Part shown: positions 1 through 6,512 of the stretch, piece by piece | Layout of the letters: each line of letters starts with the position of its first letter | How positions within the stretch are numbered: position 1 is the stretch's first letter | Origin: Syntrophomonadaceae bacterium | GTDB taxonomy: Bacteria; Bacillota; Dethiobacteria; DTU022 | Direction of reading: 5' to 3' | Assembly: GCA_003564055.1 (NCBI GenBank) | Contig: PWSG01000323.1 | Span: 1-11,641, forward strand | DNA length: 11,641 nucleotides | Translations under genes and position numbers: made by a program | The notes under the pieces: model-generated | The model's input: the letters and a program-made list of their open reading frames with translations, nothing else | Databases searched by the model: none | What the model was told of the DNA's origin: nothing

Positions 1-8
1 AAGGAGGT
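1..8 (+). promoter_or_regulatory. Ribosome-binding site of hdrA
   Basis: AAGGAGGT lies at the very start of the window, 7 bases before the TTG codon at 16. It is a near-perfect anti-16S match and decides the TTG start of hdrA. The promoter of the operon, and any earlier genes in it, lie outside the window. Confidence 0.85.
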
Positions 9-15
9 TAGGACG

Positions 16-2001
16 TTGCCAAGAACAGGAGTATTTATCTGCCACTGCGGAAGTAACATTGCGGGCACTGTTGATATAGATGAGGCTTTGGAAGCCTCCC
101 GCAATTTTCCCGGAGTGGTTCACGCTGATGAATATCGCTATCTTTGCTCCGAAATGGGGCAGGATATTATTAAAAAAGCGATTGAAGAAAATAATCTTGA
201 CCGTGTTGTAGTCGGTACCTGCTCTCCGCGGATGCACGAAAACACTTTTCGTAAGGCTGCCGCGGAAGCGGGGTTAAACCCTTATCTTCTGGAAGTAGCC
301 AATATCAGGGAGCACTGCTCCTGGGTTCATAAAGATATGGAAGTCGGCACCCCTAAGGCAATTGCCCTGCTCAGGGCGGCTGCCGCCAAGGCTGCTTTAA
401 ATGATCCGCTCGAAGCACCCGAGCTTGATGTTGAAAAACGGGCCCTGGTTATAGGTGGAGGTATCGCCGGAATTCAGGCTGCCCTTGATATAGCCGAAGC
501 CGGTTATGTAGTTGACCTGGTGGAGAAGGACCCCAGTATCGGCGGCCGTATGGCTCAGCTGGAGAAAACCTTTCCCACGCTCGACTGTTCCGCCTGTATT
601 CTAACACCAAAAATGGTTGAGGCGGCCCAGCATCCGAATATTAACCTGCTGACCTACTGCGAGATTGATCAGGTAAAAGGTTTTGTCGGACAGTTTGATG
701 TTACCATTAAGCAGAAAGCCCGTTACGTGGATCCTGTCAAGTGTACCGGCTGTGGCATCTGCTGGGAGAAATGCCCTTCCAAGGCTTCTTCTGAGTTTGA
801 AATGGGCATGACCAGGCGTAAATCAATCTACGTTCCCTTTCCCCAGGCTGTGCCTATGGTCCCGGTAATTGACCGTGACAACTGTCTCTATTTCAAGAAG
901 GGACGCTGTCAGATCTGTGAAAAAGAATGTCCGCCGCAGGCTATAGATTACGAACAGCAGGATGAATTCATCGAGCGGCGTTACGGAGCAATCGTTGTTG
1001 CTACCGGTTATGACCAGCTTGATCCCACTATCTACGGAGAGTATGGCTACGGTCAGCATCCCGATATTCTGACCGGCCTGGAATTTGAACGCCTCTTTAA
1101 TGCTTCCGGCCCGACCGGGGGTAAAGTTGTTCGCCTATCTGACGGCAAACCGCCGAAAAAGGTTGTTTTTATCCAGTGTGTCGGCTCGCGCGACAAAGCG
1201 CGCGGTATGAATTACTGCTCTAAGATCTGCTGCATGTTTACGGCAAAGCAGGCAATTTTATTAAAAGAAAAAGTGCCGGAAGCGAAAAGCTATGTATTCT
1301 ACATCGATGTCCGCACGGCCGGTAAGGGTTACGAAGAATTCCAGCGCCGGGCGGCCGAAGAGTACGATGTAGCTTATATGCGCGGTCAGGTCGGTAAAAT
1401 CTTTCCCGAAGATGATCACCTGGTGGTCCGCGGGGTTGATTCGCTGAGCGGCAGAAACATTGAAATCAAGGCCGATATGGTGGTGCTGGCGGCAGCGTCA
1501 ATTGCCCGTCACGACGCGCCTGATTTAGGTCGCCTGATCGGCATAAACAGCGACAGTTACCATTTCTTCAACGAAGCTCACCCCAAACTGAAGCCTGTAG
1601 AAACCCATACGGCCGGCATTTTTATAGCCGGGGCCTGCCAGGCGCCGAAAGACATTCCCGATTCGGTAGCCCAGGCCAGTGCTGCCGCTGTCAAAGCGGT
1701 CGGGCTGCTTTCCAAGGAAAAGCTGCTCGGTGAAGCCTGCACGGCCGAAGTGGACCAGAACCAGTGTTCCGGGTGCCTTAACTGCGAGGCAATCTGCCCT
1801 TACACCGCTATTACTCCGGTGGAAGTAGAGGAGCGCTACAAGGACGGCACGCTTAAGCGCACCGTGGCCGAAGTTAACCCTGCGCTCTGCCAGGGCTGTG
1901 GATCCTGCACTGTTACCTGCCGTTCCGGTTCAATTAACTTAAAAGGCTTTAGCAACGAACAAATTATGGCGGAGGTGGATGCAATATGTCTGCAGCGCTA
2001 A
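16..2001 (+). CDS. hdrA: HdrA-family flavin/iron-sulfur electron-bifurcating subunit
   Basis: Heterodisulfide reductase subunit A-like protein, 661 aa, about the usual HdrA length; a cytoplasmic flavoprotein. In known Hdr complexes the HdrA FAD splits electron pairs between ferredoxin and a higher-potential acceptor. Seen in order: an N-terminal Cys-containing domain (C9, C11, C44, C69, C101); an FAD-binding GGGIAG at 147-152 followed by IGGRMAQLEKTFPTLDC, typical of HdrA; an inserted ferredoxin domain with C243/C246/C249/C253 and C290/C298/C301/C305; a conserved Cys patch at C388, C401, C405 and C406; the flavin-domain end motif with KDIPDSVAQAS; and a C-terminal two-cluster ferredoxin (C584/C587/C590/C594 and C625/C628/C631/C635). 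Translation starts at TTG, set by the AAGGAGGT site. The end overlaps the next gene by 16 bases, so the two are likely translationally coupled. The family call is firm; the acceptor and the bifurcating role are inferred. Confidence 0.95.
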   Translation: MPRTGVFICHCGSNIAGTVDIDEALEASRNFPGVVHADEYRYLCSEMGQDIIKKAIEENNLDRVVVGTCSPRMHENTFRKAAAEAGLNPYLLEVANIREHCSWVHKDMEVGTPKAIALLRAAAAKAALNDPLEAPELDVEKRALVIGGGIAGIQAALDIAEAGYVVDLVEKDPSIGGRMAQLEKTFPTLDCSACILTPKMVEAAQHPNINLLTYCEIDQVKGFVGQFDVTIKQKARYVDPVKCTGCGICWEKCPSKASSEFEMGMTRRKSIYVPFPQAVPMVPVIDRDNCLYFKKGRCQICEKECPPQAIDYEQQDEFIERRYGAIVVATGYDQLDPTIYGEYGYGQHPDILTGLEFERLFNASGPTGGKVVRLSDGKPPKKVVFIQCVGSRDKARGMNYCSKICCMFTAKQAILLKEKVPEAKSYVFYIDVRTAGKGYEEFQRRAAEEYDVAYMRGQVGKIFPEDDHLVVRGVDSLSGRNIEIKADMVVLAAASIARHDAPDLGRLIGINSDSYHFFNEAHPKLKPVETHTAGIFIAGACQAPKDIPDSVAQASAAAVKAVGLLSKEKLLGEACTAEVDQNQCSGCLNCEAICPYTAITPVEVEERYKDGTLKRTVAEVNPALCQGCGSCTVTCRSGSINLKGFSNEQIMAEVDAICLQR

Positions 2002-2444
2002 ATGAAAATACTGCCGGATGGGAGCCCCTGATTGTTTCTTTCTGCTGCAACTGGTGCAGCTATGCAGGCGGTGACCTTGCCGGGACCAGCCGGATGACCT
2101 ACCCGGCAAACGTAAAGGTGATCCGGATACCATGTTCGGGCCGGATTAACCCCATGTTTGTATTGCGTGCTTTCCAGCGCGGTGCCGACGGTGTTTTGGT
2201 GGCAGGATGCCATCCCGGAGATTGTCATTACACCAGTGGTAATTACCAGTCCCGCCGCCGCCTTTCAGCTTTTAAGCGCCTGGTGGAATTTGCCGGTTTT
2301 GAACCGGAACGTTTTGAAGTGCGCTGGATATCGAGTTCTGAAGGCGATAAATTTGCCGAAGAGATGACAGAGATGACCGAAAAAATTAAGGCTCTCGGGC
2401 CGAACAGAAAGATGAGGGATGCCCGATGGCAGAGCGTAATTTAG
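1986..2444 (+). CDS. MvhD/FloxD-like hydrogenase iron-sulfur (delta) subunit
   Basis: Small [2Fe-2S] electron-transfer protein of the MvhD family, 152 aa (family about 140). In methanogens MvhD links the hydrogenase to HdrA; in Flox complexes the homologue (FloxD) is thought to link the NAD(P)H module to HdrA. Conserved cysteines are visible: C20, C21 and C24 in FCCNWCSYAGGD, C50 in PCSGR, and C75 and C80 in GCHPGDCHY. The ATG is preceded by GGAGGT (1971-1976) inside the end of hdrA, and the 3' end overlaps the next gene by 19 bases. No hydrogenase large subunit is nearby; the downstream genes encode a flavin/NAD module instead, which favours the FloxD reading. Confidence 0.92.
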   Translation: MSAALNENTAGWEPLIVSFCCNWCSYAGGDLAGTSRMTYPANVKVIRIPCSGRINPMFVLRAFQRGADGVLVAGCHPGDCHYTSGNYQSRRRLSAFKRLVEFAGFEPERFEVRWISSSEGDKFAEEMTEMTEKIKALGPNRKMRDARWQSVI

Positions 2445-3400
2445 ACAACATTAAAATAATACGCGAAGCAGTCAAACAGGATTTGTTAGGAGGCCGCATC
2501 AGCCAGGTTTTGGGCTGGGAAAAAGGTCACTACTGGTGGCAGTCCCGGCCTCTTTTTGCCCGCAGTGAAGCTGACCTTGAGAAGTTAACCTGGGATTCCT
2601 TCTGCGGAATCAACCTTAGCCGCTACCTGCTGGAAGAGTTAAAGGATCATGAAAAAGTTGGGGTCCTGGTTAAAGGCTGTGATGCCCGCGCTTTTAACCG
2701 TCTGCTCCAGGATAATATGGTTAAAAGAGAACAGGTTATCCTTTACGGACTGCCCTGTCCCGGAATGCTCGATTACAACAGGCTTTTTGAAGAAGCCGGA
2801 GCTGTTCCGTCAGGGATAGCCGAAAATAACGGCACAGTGATTTTGAAGACAGGTGGCGGTGACAGGGAAGTAAAGCGGGAAGATGTTATGCTTGACAAGT
2901 GCCGGGAATGTGTTTACCCCGATCCTGCAGCTTATGACCAGATGCTGCTTTCCCCTCAGGGCGAAAGGAAAGCCGCAGGGCGTTTTAAGCCGGTTGAAGA
3001 ACTGGAAGCTATGCCTGCAGACGAGCGCTTTGCGTACTGGGATAAAGAGTTATCCCGCTGCCTGCGCTGCTATGCCTGCCGTCAGGCCTGCCCTTTCTGC
3101 AGCTGCCGCGAGTGTTTTGTCGAGCAGGAAAGCCCGCGCTGGCAGGGCCGAGCTTACCAGCCCAGTGAGAATTTCATGTTCCATCTGGTCCGGGCCTATC
3201 ACGGCACCGGGCGCTGCATTGACTGTGGAGAATGCGAGCGGTCCTGTCCGGTTAATATACCTCTGCAGGAATTAAACCGCAAACTAATCAAAGATATCAA
3301 TGAGCTGTATGGTGATTACGAAGCCGGCCTTGACGCAGAAGCTGAACCGCCTCTGCTTACTTACCGGCCTGACGATCCCGCGGCTTTTTCTGAAAAGTGA
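2426..3400 (+). CDS. FrhB-like multi-iron-sulfur protein, probable FloxC
   Basis: Iron-sulfur electron-transfer protein, 324 aa. The N-terminal half resembles the F420-hydrogenase/dehydrogenase beta (FrhB/FdhB) fold: KGCDARA at 83-89, GLPCPGM at 108-114, and paired cysteines C159 and C162. The C-terminal half carries a dicluster ferredoxin with C212/C215/C218/C222 and C264/C267/C270/C274, plus extra cysteines C225, C227 and C230 close together. The ATG lies inside the end of the mvhD-like gene and has GAGGG (2414-2418) upstream. I infer that it passes electrons between the NAD(P)H/FAD subunit and the FloxD/HdrA arm. Use of F420 itself is not shown: FrhB-like domains also occur in proteins that do not bind F420. 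The name FloxC rests on position in the operon. Confidence 0.82.
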   Translation: MAERNLDNIKIIREAVKQDLLGGRISQVLGWEKGHYWWQSRPLFARSEADLEKLTWDSFCGINLSRYLLEELKDHEKVGVLVKGCDARAFNRLLQDNMVKREQVILYGLPCPGMLDYNRLFEEAGAVPSGIAENNGTVILKTGGGDREVKREDVMLDKCRECVYPDPAAYDQMLLSPQGERKAAGRFKPVEELEAMPADERFAYWDKELSRCLRCYACRQACPFCSCRECFVEQESPRWQGRAYQPSENFMFHLVRAYHGTGRCIDCGECERSCPVNIPLQELNRKLIKDINELYGDYEAGLDAEAEPPLLTYRPDDPAAFSEK

Positions 3401-3410
3401 GGAGGTCATT

Positions 3411-4427
3411 ATGAAAAAAGTAATAGCCAGGGAAAAGCTTCCCGAACTTTGGAAGTCTCTGTCGGCACAAGGGCCTCTATTCCTGCCTGTCCAGGAAGGG
3501 CCGGTTGTATTGTTTCAGCAGTGGCAGGAAGGCGCAAAAATTAACCTGGAGGCAACCAATACAGCGGTGCCGCCTAAGGATTTGTTTCTGCCGCGCGAAG
3601 AAACATATATGCAGTACAGGTGCAAAGGTAAAGAACTCGAGGTAATTCCGGCTGAAGAAGTTAAACCGGCAGTTCTTTTTGGTGTTCACCCCTGTGATTT
3701 AAGCGCTGTTGAATTGCTCGATAAAGTTTATATAGAACAGGATCCTGCCGACGAGCTGTACAAAATAAGACGCGAAAACACTACCGTAGTTGCATTATCC
3801 TGTACCGAGCCGGATCCGTTTTGTTTCTGTAATGATTTTGCCATCAACCCGGCAGACGCCCCCGGCGCCGACGTGGTGGCCCACCTGAAAAACGGTTCTT
3901 TGCTTCTCGAAGCAGGGACTGATAAGGGCAAAACTTTACTAAAACAGGCCGAAGATCTGCTTGAAGATGGTTCAGGGCAGTCTTTTGAACCGGGAGAAGT
4001 GAAAACTGCCGATTTCGGGCTGAAGCTTGAAGGGTTGCCGGAGAACCTGAAAAACCGCTTTGACGATTCGGCCTGGGATGAGTTATATAAAAGCTGCCTT
4101 GGCTGCGGCGTCTGCACCTATGTCTGTCCGACCTGCTACTGCTTCGATGTTGAAGATTTCGGGCATGAAGCAGGTGGCGAACGGTTCCGCTGCTGGGACA
4201 GCTGCATGTATGGTCACTTTACAGAAATGGCCGGCGGCCATAATCCCCGTCCGGGCCGCAAGGAAAGGATCAGGCAGCGCTTTATGCATAAGCTGCAGTA
4301 CTACCCTGAAACATTCGGTCAAATTGCCTGTGTTGGCTGTGGGCGCTGCCTGCGCAGCTGCCCGGTAAACCTTGATATTGTTCAGGCTATCCAGACTTTT
4401 GGAGGTGAAACTGTTGAGCAGTGTTAA
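3411..4427 (+). CDS. 4Fe-4S dicluster protein, HydB/AsrA-like, probable FloxB
   Basis: Iron-sulfur subunit of 338 aa related to the beta subunit of archaeal sulfhydrogenases (HydB/HyhB) and to anaerobic sulfite reductase subunit A. GVHPCDLSA (91-99) is a family motif, and C131, C138 and C140 (CTEPDPFCFC) are further likely ligands. Two ferredoxin-type motifs follow: C229/C232/C235/C239 and C307/C310/C313/C317, with C261 and C265 between them. The start is the ATG at 3411, with GAGGAGGT five bases upstream overlapping the stop of the previous gene; the open frame extends upstream to 3300 but without a ribosome site. In the related complexes this subunit receives electrons from the FAD/NAD(P) partner, which is encoded directly downstream here. 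No sulfite reductase or hydrogenase catalytic subunit is in the window. Confidence 0.85.
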   Translation: MKKVIAREKLPELWKSLSAQGPLFLPVQEGPVVLFQQWQEGAKINLEATNTAVPPKDLFLPREETYMQYRCKGKELEVIPAEEVKPAVLFGVHPCDLSAVELLDKVYIEQDPADELYKIRRENTTVVALSCTEPDPFCFCNDFAINPADAPGADVVAHLKNGSLLLEAGTDKGKTLLKQAEDLLEDGSGQSFEPGEVKTADFGLKLEGLPENLKNRFDDSAWDELYKSCLGCGVCTYVCPTCYCFDVEDFGHEAGGERFRCWDSCMYGHFTEMAGGHNPRPGRKERIRQRFMHKLQYYPETFGQIACVGCGRCLRSCPVNLDIVQAIQTFGGETVEQC

Positions 4428-5241
4428 TGTGCTTTTACCCCAGCAGGCAACCATACTCGATATAACCGAGGAAACCCCTGATATTAAAACCCTGCGCGTG
4501 GTTGGTAAAGATGGTCTGCCTTTTGATTTTATGCCCGGCCAGTGCGCCATGCTCTCTATACCGCCGCTTGGAGAAGCGATATTCTCAATTACTTCATCTC
4601 CTACCTGTCGGGAATGCCTTGAATTCAGCATTAAAGATGTTGGTAAAGTTTCAGGCGCCCTGCATAGCGTTGTGCCGGGTCAGCAGATTGGAATCAGGGG
4701 ACCGTACGGAAACGGTTTTCCTGTCGATGAAATGAAAGGTAAAGATTTGCTCTTTATTGGCGGCGGCATTGGCCTGGCGCCCCTGCGCTCTTTAATCAGC
4801 TACTGCTTCGACCATCGCGAAGATTATGGGCATATCGATATTGTTTACGGAGCGCGTTCCCCGGCGGACCTGATTCGCAAAGGTGAAGTTAAAGAAAGCT
4901 GGGCTGAGGAACCGGATACGGATGTTCACCTGACAGTTGATGCAGAGTTTCCTGATTGGGACGGCAATGTGGGATTTGTGCCGACCTATGTAGAAGAGCT
5001 TGGTTTCAAGCCGGAAAATAAAATTGCTATTACCTGTGGACCGCCAATTATGATCAAATTTGTCCTGCAGGCCCTGGACAAGCTTAAATTTTCGCCAGAC
5101 CAGGTGATTACTACTCTGGAAATGCGCATGAAGTGCGGCGTTGGCAAGTGCGGGCGCTGCAACTTAGGGCCGGTTTATGTTTGCAAGGATGGGCCTGTAT
5201 TTACCCTGGAAGAACTTAACGCCCTGCCTGCTGAATACTAA
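4414..5241 (+). CDS. floxA: FAD/NAD(P)-binding oxidoreductase with [2Fe-2S] cluster, FloxA/HydG/AsrB type
   Basis: NAD(P)H-linked flavoprotein of the ferredoxin-NADP reductase superfamily, 275 aa from TTG 4414. Seen in order: an FAD-binding beta-barrel with PGQCAMLSIP (41-50) and FSITSSP (57-63); GIRGPYGNGFP (93-103); the nucleotide-binding GGGIGLAPLR (116-125); YGARSPADL; ITCGPP (206-211); and a PyrK-like [2Fe-2S] motif C241/C246/C249/C257 near the C-terminus. The start is TTG at 4414, eight bases after GGAGG (4401-4405); the frame extends further upstream (ATG 4372), but that lies inside the previous gene without a ribosome site. The start overlaps the preceding gene by 14 bases. It is probably the NAD(P)H entry or exit point of the HdrA-Flox complex. 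It is the last gene of the operon. Confidence 0.88.
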   Translation: MSSVNVLLPQQATILDITEETPDIKTLRVVGKDGLPFDFMPGQCAMLSIPPLGEAIFSITSSPTCRECLEFSIKDVGKVSGALHSVVPGQQIGIRGPYGNGFPVDEMKGKDLLFIGGGIGLAPLRSLISYCFDHREDYGHIDIVYGARSPADLIRKGEVKESWAEEPDTDVHLTVDAEFPDWDGNVGFVPTYVEELGFKPENKIAITCGPPIMIKFVLQALDKLKFSPDQVITTLEMRMKCGVGKCGRCNLGPVYVCKDGPVFTLEELNALPAEY

Positions 5242-5566
5242 GAAAAAAGGGGCTTCCCGGCAAATCGAAGCGCTCTGTGATATCCAGATCAGCGAATCGC
5301 CGGATATTTCTTTCTTTACTTTAAACGGGGCACCTGCGTGTTCGCTGGTACAACGATGCCGGCAGCGATCATGGCTTCCTCACTAATTAAACAGAAATCC
5401 TGTAAAAACCTCGCCCGTCCTGATAAAAGCTCCTCTTTCTACAGTACAGCCGTGTAAGACTGGGCCATGGGTAACAGTGACACTTTCACCGATAATTGTT
5501 TCTGTCGGCGCGATAAATGCGCCGGGAGCAGCTTGCGGGGGTTTTTCTGTTAAATCCAATATTCAA
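5242..5566 (-). pseudogene. Decayed gamma-class carbonic anhydrase-like gene
   Basis: No open frame spans this stretch, but the minus strand carries successive pieces of a left-handed beta-helix protein of the gamma carbonic anhydrase/YrdA family, in correct order and in shifting frames. From TTG 5566 it reads GFNRKTP. One frame over (from 5532) it reads PGAFIAPTETIIGE, joined directly to SVTVTHGPVLHGCTVERGAF, where LHGCT is a family signature, ending at TAG 5385-5383. In the third frame (from 5384) it reads SEEAMIAAGIVVPANTQVP. Returning to the earlier frame (5337) it reads GAPFKVKKEISGDSLIWISQ. The shift after KTP falls in an A5C5 run. About 50 residues, including the RGD/active-site His region of the family, are missing between APTET and IIGE, with shorter losses later. 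It runs against the flox operon and ends at its stop codon. The identification is mine, from motifs only. Confidence 0.75.
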
Positions 5567-5611
5567 GGTATAATTTCCCTACCAAAGCAGTTATTGTATT
5601 TTTCGCCGAAA

Positions 5612-5655
5612 TATATCACAATTCCTATTCTTCAAATTAATTTGCTTGTGATATA
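5612..5655. repeat. Inverted repeat with nested palindrome over the larB promoter
   Basis: TATATCACAA (5612-5621) and TTGTGATATA (5646-5655) are perfect 10-bp inverted arms separated by 24 bases. Within the spacer lies a perfect 12-bp palindrome, CAAATTAATTTG (5633-5644). The right arm overlaps the -10 box. This arrangement suits binding of a dimeric regulator, or two of them, over the -35/-10 region. It does not match the NikR or CodY consensus as I know them. Confidence 0.6.
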
Positions 5656-5657
5656 AT
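5629..5657 (+). promoter_or_regulatory. Extended -10 promoter for larBC
   Basis: TATAAT at 5652-5657 is a consensus -10 box, preceded by TG one base before it (TGATATAAT), the extended -10 form. The -35 position 17 bases upstream (TCTTCA, 5629-5634) is weak, as is common with extended -10 promoters or regulated ones. Transcription would start near 5664, giving a leader of about 88 bases before larB. Confidence 0.6.
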
Positions 5658-5686
5658 GAAAAATATTATCCGGAAATAGAAAATAG

Positions 5687-5713
5687 GATGCATTTACATA
5701 TATAAATGGCATC
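5687..5713 (+). other. Hairpin in the larB leader
   Basis: GATGCATTTA (5687-5696) pairs with TAAATGGCATC (5703-5713), with one bulged G and a six-base loop CATATA. It is AT-rich and of modest stability, and lies in the transcribed leader. A second small stem, CCAG (5729-5732) with CTGG (5744-5747), places the ribosome site AGGAG in its loop. I see no match to a riboswitch I know. Confidence 0.35.
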
Positions 5714-5736
5714 TTCAGCGAAAAAAGACCAGTGAG

Positions 5737-5741
5737 AGGAG
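5737..5741 (+). promoter_or_regulatory. Ribosome-binding site of larB, decides an ATT start
   Basis: AGGAG lies 10 bases before ATT 5752. No comparable site precedes the first conventional in-frame start, GTG 5788. Back to the in-frame stop at 5677-5679 there is no in-frame ATG, GTG or TTG, so ATT is the best-supported initiation codon. Confidence 0.6.
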
Positions 5742-5751
5742 ACCTGGGGCG

Positions 5752-6510
5752 ATTAACGAAAAAAAACTACAAGAACTGCTTTTTGAAGTGCAAAATGGCA
5801 AAATTACTGTAGAGCAAGCTGTGGAGAAGTTGCGTATACTTCCCTATGAAAATATTGGCTTTGCCCGTGTTGATCACCAGCGTTACCTGCGCCGCGGGTT
5901 CCCCGAGGTTATTTACTGCCCCGGGAAAACTGAAGAACAGGTTGCCACAATTATTGGACGCCTTGCTGAAAGCGGGGGGACAGTGTTGGCCACCAGGGCT
6001 GAGCCTTCAGTTTTTGAAGCGGTCAGGGCAGTATATCCGGAAGTTGAATATCATGAGGTGGCAAAAGCCCTTGTTCTTCGTGGTGAGAGAGAACCTGAAC
6101 CGGTCGGTTACATTGCCGTTGTCTCTGCCGGAACAGCAGATCTTCCGGTTGCTGAAGAAGCGGCGCTGACGGCAGAGCTAATAGGCAGCCATGTAGAGCG
6201 ATTATTTGATGTCGGCGTAGCGGGGATACACCGCCTTTTTGATAACTGGGATGTTTTAAACAAGGCCAGGGTGATCGTAGTTGTAGCCGGTATGGAGGGA
6301 GCTCTGGCCAGTGTTGTCGGAGGGCTTGCTACCTGCCCCGTGATTGCGGTTCCTACGAGCGTAGGTTATGGTGCTCACCTGGGAGGGATTGCTCCGCTTT
6401 TAACCATGCTAAACAGCTGCGCATCCGGTGTAGCCGTGGTTAATATTGACAATGGCTACGGGGCCGGTTACATGGCCGCCATGATTAACCGGATTGGAGA
6501 AAGGATTTAA
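5752..6510 (+). CDS. larB: LarB, nickel-pincer cofactor biosynthesis carboxylase/hydrolase
   Basis: LarB carboxylates the pyridinium ring of nicotinic acid adenine dinucleotide and hydrolyses it to pyridinium-3,5-dicarboxylate mononucleotide, the first step toward the nickel-pincer nucleotide used by LarA-type racemases. From ATT 5752 it is 252 aa, the normal family length. The N-terminal helix reads NEKKLQELLFEVQNGKIT, then GFARVDHQRYLRRGFPEVIYC, a LarB hallmark. The C-terminal PurE-like domain includes FDVGVAGIHR, VVVAGMEGALASVVGGL, PTSVGYGAHLGGI, and the conserved catalytic cysteine in LNSCASG (C223). Starting at GTG 5788 would remove part of the conserved helix and has no ribosome site; ATT initiation is therefore preferred but unusual. 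It is followed two bases later by larC. It sits behind its own likely promoter. Confidence 0.93.
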   Translation: MNEKKLQELLFEVQNGKITVEQAVEKLRILPYENIGFARVDHQRYLRRGFPEVIYCPGKTEEQVATIIGRLAESGGTVLATRAEPSVFEAVRAVYPEVEYHEVAKALVLRGEREPEPVGYIAVVSAGTADLPVAEEAALTAELIGSHVERLFDVGVAGIHRLFDNWDVLNKARVIVVVAGMEGALASVVGGLATCPVIAVPTSVGYGAHLGGIAPLLTMLNSCASGVAVVNIDNGYGAGYMAAMINRIGERI

Positions 6511-6512
6511 TA

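Noticed and set aside
4083..4631. Open frame of 182 codons on the minus strand over the probable floxB/floxA junction
   Set aside because: It is antisense to two clearly coding genes with cysteine-cluster motifs, has no recognisable domain, and no upstream signals.
5177..5386. Open frame of 69 codons on the + strand across the end of floxA and the gap
   Set aside because: It overlaps the conserved [2Fe-2S] end of floxA in another frame, has no ribosome site, and its gap part is the reverse of the carbonic anhydrase remnant.
5506..5524. Terminator hairpin for the flox operon (CGGCGC, 7-base loop, GCGCCG)
   Set aside because: The stem is only six base pairs, lies about 265 bases after the operon end inside the pseudogene, and the T-run starts 17 bases after it.
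5664..5751. Possible riboswitch, such as a nickel/cobalt type, in the larB leader
   Set aside because: The leader is short and AT-rich with one weak bulged hairpin and a small stem; I could not find the conserved four-way junction elements of the NiCo riboswitch.
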